DNA of 28,193 bases, taken from positions 1-28,193 of the forward strand of contig DJVU01000089.1 in assembly GCA_002441345.1 (NCBI GenBank), given 5' to 3'. Within the stretch, counting starts at the first letter, position 1. Every line of letters starts with the position of its first letter. Position numbers and translations under genes: made by a program. Below the pieces are notes generated by a model, which saw only the letters and a list, made by a program, of their open reading frames with translations, did not search any database and was not told where the DNA came from. Positions 15,633-22,125 of this stretch are shown here, piece by piece. The stretch comes from Bacteroidales bacterium UBA6248. Its GTDB lineage: Bacteria; Bacteroidota; Bacteroidia; Bacteroidales; Lentimicrobiaceae.

Positions 15633-16335
15633 TTTCTATCCATTTTCTGAGTTGAATGATGTTGCATTCCGGCAGTTTGGCTGCATTGAAGGGCATTGGA
15701 GTATAGTTGGGCTGGTGGCTAACGGCTCCGTAAAGGCTACCGTTCAGTGCTGCTGCCCGTATGGTGGCGTAGCTGTCGAGGCTGATGTTGCCGGATGGGG
15801 CGGCTCCACTGTGGCAACCCTTGCAATAGGTATTAATCATGGGTTGTATTACGGCTGAAAAGGTAAACTGTGTGGTGTCGCATCCGGTCGTGCATGCATT
15901 GTTTTTTGCACCCTGTTCAATCCATTTCCGGATTTTCTGTATCTGTTCGGCCTGCAGGGCAGTCATGGGAGGCGGAGGCATACGTTTATCCGGATCATCT
16001 TCCGTAATGTTTTCATACAGATCGCTGTCACCCGGATTGCCAGGCCTCACAACACCGGACGCCATCACCGATTCCCAGGAAGTGAGCACAATGCCGTCGC
16101 TGGCGGATGCGGCATCGTGGCAGCCCGACATGGTGCAGCCCGAGGTGAGAATCGGCAGAATATCGTTGGCAAAATAAACGGTATCCGGATCGCAGGGAAT
16201 TCCCTGGCTGGTGGTGTCAGGACCGGGACCGGGATTATCGGGCAACGTATCGGGCTCGTGCCGGCAGGCAGTGATTGTTAATATCAGAATGAGAAGCGTG
16301 AATGCCACAAAGGGCAAGGTTTTTGTATGACTCAT
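15613..16335 (-). CDS. Diheme cytochrome c-type lipoprotein
   Basis: A 240-residue lipoprotein from the ATG at 16335, with lipobox ITAC (Cys24); a longer in-frame start at 16416 would bury the signal peptide behind 27 extra residues. A Pro/Gly linker (31-45) leads to domain one with a CX4CH heme site (C67, C72, H73) and KRMPPPP (Met119), as in the Planctomycete-type cytochrome domain. Domain two has CKGCH (171-175) and Met214 in YTPMPFN. Both domains should sit on the periplasmic or cell-surface side. It is the first gene of the cluster with the monoheme protein and the DUF5777 barrel. The redox partner is not evident. Confidence 0.87.
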   Translation of the reverse strand: MSHTKTLPFVAFTLLILILTITACRHEPDTLPDNPGPGPDTTSQGIPCDPDTVYFANDILPILTSGCTMSGCHDAASASDGIVLTSWESVMASGVVRPGNPGDSDLYENITEDDPDKRMPPPPMTALQAEQIQKIRKWIEQGAKNNACTTGCDTTQFTFSAVIQPMINTYCKGCHSGAAPSGNISLDSYATIRAAALNGSLYGAVSHQPNYTPMPFNAAKLPECNIIQLRKWIENGTPEN

Positions 16336-16472
16336 CGTCTCCTGTTTAAACCTGTTTATTTCAAAGCGGCATCTCTGAAAAGATCGCTTCGTATAAAAAC
16401 CGGAATGCAGGTACAATTGTTTATACGTTCTGACAAAAAGTTACTATGTCCCCTCCGGAGTAAATTAATTGA

Positions 16473-16480
16473 TAAATTTG
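16473..16480 (+). promoter_or_regulatory. -7 element for the S41 peptidase gene
   Basis: TAAATTTG is an exact TAnnTTTG match without a TTTG at -33. It lies downstream of the longest possible start (16469), which rules that start out if the promoter is used. Confidence 0.45.
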
Positions 16481-16588
16481 CCGGTACGCATCGTACAAAC
16501 AATTTTTTGTGATGTATATTATCCGGCAGCTGCCGGAAAGGGCATAAAGGCATTAAATCTTGGTATGATAATTTTAAAAATTACCGGA

Positions 16589-18211
16589 ATGTTTTCAAGC
16601 AAAAAGATTCAGTTCGCACGAATTATACTATCCATTGTTTCAGCCGGTATTCTCTTTGCCGGAAGTGCTGCAGCCCAGCAGCGGAACGACCCCAGGGCTA
16701 CGGTTCAGAAGTTTTCGTCCATGCTGCAGCTCATCAATTACTATTATGTGGATTCGTCGGATGCGGTCAGGCTGACCGAAAGTGCCATAACCGGCATGCT
16801 AAAAGAGCTGGATCCGCATTCGGTATACCTTTCGAAGGAGGAAGTGAAAAAGGCCAACGAACCGCTGCAGGGTAATTTTGAAGGCGTTGGCATCCAGTTC
16901 CAGCTGTTTCACGATACCATTCTGGTAATAGCCGCCGTCCCCGGAGGTCCTTCGGATAAGCTTGGGATCATGGCCGGCGACAAAATTATTACCATCGACG
17001 GTGAGGAGGCATACGGAAAGAAAGTAACGAACAACTTCGTTATGGAGCGTTTGCGCGGTCCCAAAGGCACAAAAGTAAATGTCGGAATCCTCCGTAAAGG
17101 CAGAAATGGCCTGATCGACTATGTCATCGTCAGGGATAAAATTCCGCTGAACAGCGTGGATGCCACTTTTATGCTCGATAACGAAACCGGCTACATCAAG
17201 CTTACCCGTTTTGCACGGACTTCGCTTACCGAAGTGCGCGAATCCATTGCAAGTCTGCGAAAAAGCGGGATGAAAAACCTGATACTGGATTTGCGGAATA
17301 ATTCGGGCGGTTTCCTGGATATTGCCATCGATTTGTCGGATGAGTTTCTTCCGGCCGACCGGCTAATTGTATATACCGAAGGGCTTCGCAGTCCTCGTAT
17401 GGAATTTAAAGCCACTTCCAGGGGGAATTTTGAAAAGGGCCGCCTCATCGTTATGGTTAACGAAAGCAGTGCTTCCGCCAGTGAAATTGTTGCCGGTGCA
17501 GTTCAGGACTGGGACCGGGGACTGGTGATTGGCAGACGGTCGTTCGGGAAGGGACTGGTGCAGCGCCCATTTACTCTGCCCGACAGCTCCGTGGTGCGCT
17601 TAACCACCGCGCGGTATTACACCCCCTCCGGAAGGTCAATTCAGAAGCCATACGATGCCGGGGTGGAGGATTATTTTGCTGATCTCACTAACCGTTTCCG
17701 GCACGGCGAATTTGTCTCAGCCGACAGCATCCGGTTTCCCGATTCCATTAAATATTTCACGCCATCAAAGCGAGTTGTCTATGGTGGTGGCGGAATTATG
17801 CCCGATGTGTTTATCCCCCTCGATACAGCCACTTCGTCAAAATATTATACAGATCTGTGGAGAAAGGGACTTCTGAATGAATACACCATCAATTACCTTG
17901 ACGGGAAGCGGGAAGTACTGCTGAATGCGTATCCGGATGTAAGCACCTTCCGGAAAAACTTCGACGCCGGTGACGGATTTCTGAATGAATTTGTTGCCTT
18001 TGCAGCCAACGGGGGTGTGCCTGAGGATGCAGACGGGCTGGAGCGCTCGGGCCGTGAAATACGCTACATACTGAAAGGAATGATTGCCCGTAACCTGTAC
18101 GATGTAAGTGCTTACTATGAGGTTATCAGTCCTGTGGATCACGAGCTTATGCAGGCGTTTGAGGCAATTAAGAACGATGTGCTCTTCCGGAAGCTGAGCA
18201 TTGCGATGTAA
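16589..18211 (+). CDS. S41 family C-terminal processing peptidase
   Basis: A 540-residue exported serine protease. A signal peptide covers residues 1-29 (cleavage after AAA). A PDZ domain lies at about 90-180 with the GVGIQF carboxylate loop near 99-104 and GPSDKLGIMAGDKI. The protease core follows, with the Ser-Lys dyad at Ser296 (in SSASASE) and Lys321 (SFGKGLVQ), 25 residues apart as in the Prc/CtpA family; Gln325 is also conserved. It trims or degrades periplasmic proteins from their C-termini. An alternative Met at 16565 gives eight more residues. A terminator follows. Confidence 0.93.
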   Translation: MFSSKKIQFARIILSIVSAGILFAGSAAAQQRNDPRATVQKFSSMLQLINYYYVDSSDAVRLTESAITGMLKELDPHSVYLSKEEVKKANEPLQGNFEGVGIQFQLFHDTILVIAAVPGGPSDKLGIMAGDKIITIDGEEAYGKKVTNNFVMERLRGPKGTKVNVGILRKGRNGLIDYVIVRDKIPLNSVDATFMLDNETGYIKLTRFARTSLTEVRESIASLRKSGMKNLILDLRNNSGGFLDIAIDLSDEFLPADRLIVYTEGLRSPRMEFKATSRGNFEKGRLIVMVNESSASASEIVAGAVQDWDRGLVIGRRSFGKGLVQRPFTLPDSSVVRLTTARYYTPSGRSIQKPYDAGVEDYFADLTNRFRHGEFVSADSIRFPDSIKYFTPSKRVVYGGGGIMPDVFIPLDTATSSKYYTDLWRKGLLNEYTINYLDGKREVLLNAYPDVSTFRKNFDAGDGFLNEFVAFAANGGVPEDADGLERSGREIRYILKGMIARNLYDVSAYYEVISPVDHELMQAFEAIKNDVLFRKLSIAM

Positions 18212-18223
18212 GAATTTCCGGTA

Positions 18224-18258
18224 ATTGCATAACCAGGGCAGCATGCAATCGTTTTTTT
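18224..18258 (+). terminator. Rho-independent terminator after the S41 peptidase gene
   Basis: ATTGCAT (18224-18230) pairs with ATGCAAT (18243-18249) around a 12-nt loop, followed by CG and seven T residues (18252-18258). Confidence 0.7.
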
Positions 18259-18301
18259 CAGATAAAATTCCCGGCCGCTTGGGAGTTTTGATTTCTATAT
18301 G

Positions 18302-18309
18302 TACATTTG
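18302..18309 (+). promoter_or_regulatory. -7 element for the dihydroorotate-dehydrogenase-like gene
   Basis: TACATTTG is an exact TAnnTTTG match. A TTG lies 20 nt upstream and a TTTG 11 nt upstream. The predicted leader is about 57 nt. Confidence 0.45.
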
Positions 18310-18372
18310 TTTACGCAAAATAATAAGCCCGTGCCCGGGTGCAAATAAGCTGTATAAACAATCTGACGCTTT

Positions 18373-19359
18373 ATGGCAAATATTGAAACAAAATACATGG
18401 GCCTCACGCTGAGCAGCCCTGTTATCGTTGGGAGTTCCGGACTTACCAATTCGCTCGATAATATTAAGGAATTTGCAGCCCGGGGTGCGGGAGCCATTGT
18501 GCTTAAATCTCTTTTTGAAGAGCAAATCAGGCTGGAAATCGCTCATACGAGTGCACACGATATCACTGCCAACTACTACCCTGAAGCACAGGATTACATC
18601 ACCAACTACAGCCGCAACCACCGCGTGGAAGAGTACCTGAAGCTGATCCGCGATGCCAAGAAAGCCGTCAACATTCCGATCATTGCCAGCATCAACTGTA
18701 CCAGTGCCGAAGAGTGGACCTCCTTTGCCCGCAAGATTGAGGAAGCAGGTGCCGACGCTCTTGAGCTCAATATTTTTGTGATGCCCAGCGATCCGACCCA
18801 CGGCGGTGAGCAAAATGAAAAGATGTATTTCACCATACTGGAGGAGGTTAAAAAACTGATAACCATCCCCATCGCACTTAAAATCAGCTATTACTTTTCG
18901 GGATTAGCCAAAACCGCACTCAAACTCTCCTGGGCCGGAGCCAAAGGTATTGTACTCTTCAACCGCTTTTATTCTCCCGATATCAATATCGATACGATGA
19001 AGGTGGTTGCCACCAATGTTTTCAGCACACCCGATGAAATTTCCACTTCCCTGCGATGGGTAGCCGTGCTGAGCGACAGACTTTACTGCGATATCTGTGC
19101 TTCAACCGGCGTTCACGACAGCAGCGGACTGATAAAGCAGCTTCTTGCCGGAGCCAAAGCTGTGCAGATTGCATCCACACTATACAAAAACGGGTTCGAC
19201 CGCATCAACGAAATGAACGAAGGCCTGAGTCAGTGGATGGACAAACACGGATTTGAAAAAACGGAAGATTTTATTGGTAAAATGAGCTTCAAGAAAGTCG
19301 AGAATCCCGGTGCATACGAGAGGGTTCAGTTTATGAAGCATTTTGCTGGTATAGAATAA
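18373..19359 (+). CDS. Dihydroorotate dehydrogenase-like FMN protein
   Basis: A 328-residue TIM-barrel flavoprotein related to class 1 dihydroorotate dehydrogenases. Recognisable blocks are YMGLTLSSPVIVGSSGLT (strand 1), GAGAIVLKSLFEEQ, IPIIASINC, GADALELNIF and a C-terminal GAKAVQIASTLYKNG for FMN phosphate binding. In true class 1 enzymes the ELNLSCPN block leads to the catalytic Cys loop; here that block reads ELNIFVMPSDP, without Cys or an obvious Ser base. It is therefore unlikely to be the pyrimidine-pathway PyrD, and its substrate is unknown. It is monocistronic between two terminators. Confidence 0.88.
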   Translation: MANIETKYMGLTLSSPVIVGSSGLTNSLDNIKEFAARGAGAIVLKSLFEEQIRLEIAHTSAHDITANYYPEAQDYITNYSRNHRVEEYLKLIRDAKKAVNIPIIASINCTSAEEWTSFARKIEEAGADALELNIFVMPSDPTHGGEQNEKMYFTILEEVKKLITIPIALKISYYFSGLAKTALKLSWAGAKGIVLFNRFYSPDINIDTMKVVATNVFSTPDEISTSLRWVAVLSDRLYCDICASTGVHDSSGLIKQLLAGAKAVQIASTLYKNGFDRINEMNEGLSQWMDKHGFEKTEDFIGKMSFKKVENPGAYERVQFMKHFAGIE

Positions 19360-19384
19360 GCCGGTATTACAAAAATCCTGCATC

Positions 19385-19415
19385 AGGGCACGGTTAACCA
19401 CCGTGCTCTTTTTTT
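19385..19415 (+). terminator. Terminator after the dihydroorotate-dehydrogenase-like gene
   Basis: AGGGCACGG (19385-19393) pairs with CCGTGCTCT (19401-19409), one G-U pair included, around a 7-nt loop, and runs into T residues to 19415. The hairpin overlaps the end of the convergent flavoprotein gene. Confidence 0.8.
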
Positions 19416-20641
19416 AGCAGGCGGGCATGTATGGCATCCGCAGCCAGCCAAGCGCTTGAAAATGCTGCCTGAATGTTGTATCCGCCGGTGTCGCCGTCGA
19501 TGTCGAGTACCTCTCCTGCAAAAAATAGTCCCGGAACCAGTAAAGACTCCATGGAGGAAGGGTTGACTTCCGTTAATGAAACGCCTCCTGCGGTTGCCAT
19601 GGCGGTTTTAAATCCTTCCTTATGGAGAACGCTGAAAGGGTATGCGCAGCATTTTTGTACCAGGATTTTACGCTGTGCTTTGGATATTTCTGCCAGTGGT
19701 TTTTCGGGATTTATCTTTTCTTCTTCCAGAAGATGGGCTGCGAGGCTTCGGGCAAAACCGGCAGATTTAAGAAAACTGAGGATGGAAGTTTTTCCGTTTT
19801 CGGCGGAGGTTTTAAGAAAATCTTGTTCAAATGATGCTGCATCCTGGTTGCCCAGCTGTATTTCCAGTATGTCACCTGCTTCGATAAATCTCGAAAAGTC
19901 GATGATGCCCGGACCCGTAAGTCCGTTTCTGGTAAAACCGGTATCGCCGCGGTGTTCCCGGATTTTCCTGCGGTTCCTTATCAGGGTTATTGTTGCATTT
20001 TTAATGGAAACACCCTGAAGGCCACCGAAAGTGTATCCGGAAATAACAACGGGACATAAAGCCGGACGAGGTTGCGCTACGTTATGGCCGAACCTGCTGG
20101 CAAAGGCATAACCGTCGCCAGTGGAACCGGTAGAAGGGTAGGAGAGGCCGCCGGTGGCAATTAGCAGAAAACGGGAGGTATACACCTTTCCGCCAGCAGT
20201 TACCCTGAATCCATCCTCGTATTTTTCAGCCGCAGTAACGGCTGCAGAGGTTGTGATTCCGGTTCCTGCATTGCGGCATGCAGCGGTTAGTGTTTTAAGG
20301 ATGTCGCCGGCTTTAAGACTTGCCGGGAAAATCTTTCCGTTTTTATCGGTAACAGCCGGTACTCCGCGTTCATTAAAAAAGCGAACGGCATCCCTGTTGC
20401 TGAAAGCAGCGATTGCCTTTTTCAGGAAATGACCGTTTTCTCCGTAATGTTTCAGAAAATCACCGGCAGGGCCGGCATGGGTATAATTGCACTGTCCCGT
20501 TCCGGAAATCATGAGCTTTCGTCCGGGCTGTTCCTTTTTTTCAAGAATAAGGGCTCCGGGGATTTTCAGAACGGCTCCGGCAAAAAGTCCTGCCGGGCCT
20601 GCGCCGATAATGAGTGTGTGATGATGCTGTTCCGGGTTCAT
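19394..20641 (-). CDS. HI0933/YhiN-BaiN family FAD-dependent oxidoreductase
   Basis: A 415-residue flavoprotein. The N-terminal dinucleotide fold has LIIGAGPAGLFAG (residues 10-22), followed by the family marker GRKLMISGTGQCNYTH (residues 40-55). The second FAD motif FLLIATGGLSYPSTGSTGDGY is near 158-178, and the C-terminal GLFFAGEVLDIDGDTGGYNIQAAFSS block closes the FAD site. Members are called aminoacetone oxidase-like or BaiN-like; the physiological substrate is mostly unknown. It is divergent from the sigma-54 regulator gene. An exact -7 box ends only 8 nt before its ATG, so the mRNA may be leaderless. Confidence 0.92.
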   Translation of the reverse strand: MNPEQHHHTLIIGAGPAGLFAGAVLKIPGALILEKKEQPGRKLMISGTGQCNYTHAGPAGDFLKHYGENGHFLKKAIAAFSNRDAVRFFNERGVPAVTDKNGKIFPASLKAGDILKTLTAACRNAGTGITTSAAVTAAEKYEDGFRVTAGGKVYTSRFLLIATGGLSYPSTGSTGDGYAFASRFGHNVAQPRPALCPVVISGYTFGGLQGVSIKNATITLIRNRRKIREHRGDTGFTRNGLTGPGIIDFSRFIEAGDILEIQLGNQDAASFEQDFLKTSAENGKTSILSFLKSAGFARSLAAHLLEEEKINPEKPLAEISKAQRKILVQKCCAYPFSVLHKEGFKTAMATAGGVSLTEVNPSSMESLLVPGLFFAGEVLDIDGDTGGYNIQAAFSSAWLAADAIHARLLKKEHGG

Positions 20642-20648
20642 GCTGCTG

Positions 20649-20656
20649 CAAATTTA
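20649..20656 (-). promoter_or_regulatory. -7 element immediately before the HI0933-family gene
   Basis: TAAATTTG on the minus strand is an exact TAnnTTTG match ending 7 nt before the ATG at 20641. No TTTG at -33. Confidence 0.4.
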
Positions 20657-20685
20657 ACCAAATGACGGCTTCCTGACGAGTGAAC

Positions 20686-20715
20686 TTTGAAGTTAATGAG
20701 AACTTATTATCTTTG
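20686..20715 (+). promoter_or_regulatory. Bacteroidetes housekeeping promoter of the response regulator gene
   Basis: TTTG (20686-20689), an 18-nt spacer and TATCTTTG (20708-20715) match both boxes of the Bacteroidetes sigma factor consensus. The start should be near 20722, giving a leader of about 24 nt. Confidence 0.75.
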
Positions 20716-20745
20716 CTGTGACAACACAATGCCACATCTTTTTCG

Positions 20746-22125
20746 ATGAATAAAGTTTTAGTCGTCGACGACGACGTTACCTTCTGCCTGATGCTCGAAA
20801 CCCTGCTGCAGAAGCATGGGTATGCCGTTGAGCATTCGTACTCTTTTACCGAGGGCCGCAAGAAAATGCTATCGTTTCAGCCGGATCTGGTACTTACCGA
20901 TCTCAGGCTTCCGGACCACGACGGGCTTGAAATTCTTCAGCTTGTCAACCGTGAAGCACCGCAGGTACCGGTAATTCTGATGACCAGTTACGGAGATATC
21001 CGTACTGCTGTTAAGGCGATGCGGATGGGAGCATTTGATTACGTTGCCAAGCCGGTAAATCCGGATGAAATCCTGTCTACGATCCGCAGGGCTCTTTCCA
21101 GAAAGAATGCTCCCGAGTCGGATGTGCAGGTATCGCTGAGTGAAGGCGCATACATTGAGGGGGTGAGCGAGGCATCCGCACGCATCAGCGAGCATGCTGC
21201 CCTGGTTGCTCCCACCGGAATGTCGGTGCTAATTCTCGGTGAGAGCGGAACGGGAAAGGAATTTATCGCCCGTAAGATTCATGCACTCAGCCAGCGTAAA
21301 GACAAACCTTTTGTTGCCATTGATTGCGGCGCACTTCCGCGCGATCTTGCAGGAAGCGAACTCTTCGGCCACATAAAAGGATCGTTTACCGGTGCCATTG
21401 CAGATAAGCCGGGGCAATTTGAAGTTGCCAACGGTGGCACCATTTTTTTGGATGAAATCGGGAATCTGAGCTATGAAATTCAGATTCAGCTGCTTCGGGC
21501 AATACAGGAGCGTAAGATACGGAGGGTGGGATCCACAACCGAAATACAGGTGGATGTTCGTATTATCACCGCCACCAACGAAGATCTGAAACAGGCCGTT
21601 TCACGCGGCGATTTTCGTGAAGATTTATATCATCGCATCAATGAGTTTGCCATCATGGTTGCTCCCCTGCGGGAGAGACCCGACGATCTTCAGTTGTTTG
21701 CCCTTCATTTTCTGGGTCAGGCCAATTCCGATCTTGGGCGCTCCGTAACTTCATTCAGCAGGGAAACCATTGAAATATTCAACCGCTATTCCTGGCCCGG
21801 AAACCTGAGGGAACTTCGTAACATCATCAAACGTGCGGTTCTGCTTTCGAAAGGCGAAGCTATTACTGCCGATACCCTGCCCGACGAACTCGTTCGTGAG
21901 TCCGGCGAAACGGAGCCGGCAGTATATCCGGAACCGGAAACGGTTAATGCTACCGCTTTCGAAGAAATCGACCTGAAGGAAACCTCCAGGCGAAGCGAAC
22001 GGGAGCTGATACTGGCAACGCTCGAAAAGGTGCGGTTTAACAAATCGAAGGCGGCCCGTCTGCTGAATGTGGACCGTAAGACGCTTTACAATAAAATGAA
22101 GCAATACGGCATCCCGCTTCAGTAA
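20746..22125 (+). CDS. Sigma-54-dependent response regulator (NtrC family)
   Basis: A 459-residue three-domain activator. The receiver domain (1-118) has the acidic pair D8-D9/D10, phospho-acceptor D52 (LTDLRLP) and K102. The AAA+ domain (about 130-365) has Walker A GESGTGKE (165-172), the sigma-54 contact loop GSFTGA (212-217; the usual form is GAFTGA), Walker B IFLDEIGN (233-240) and the RPDD segment. A Fis-type helix-turn-helix ends the protein (NKSKAARLLNVDRKTLYNKM). It activates RpoN promoters when phosphorylated. It is convergent with the hybrid kinase gene, overlapping it by 7 bp, and the two are the likely cognate pair. Confidence 0.95.
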   Translation: MNKVLVVDDDVTFCLMLETLLQKHGYAVEHSYSFTEGRKKMLSFQPDLVLTDLRLPDHDGLEILQLVNREAPQVPVILMTSYGDIRTAVKAMRMGAFDYVAKPVNPDEILSTIRRALSRKNAPESDVQVSLSEGAYIEGVSEASARISEHAALVAPTGMSVLILGESGTGKEFIARKIHALSQRKDKPFVAIDCGALPRDLAGSELFGHIKGSFTGAIADKPGQFEVANGGTIFLDEIGNLSYEIQIQLLRAIQERKIRRVGSTTEIQVDVRIITATNEDLKQAVSRGDFREDLYHRINEFAIMVAPLRERPDDLQLFALHFLGQANSDLGRSVTSFSRETIEIFNRYSWPGNLRELRNIIKRAVLLSKGEAITADTLPDELVRESGETEPAVYPEPETVNATAFEEIDLKETSRRSERELILATLEKVRFNKSKAARLLNVDRKTLYNKMKQYGIPLQ

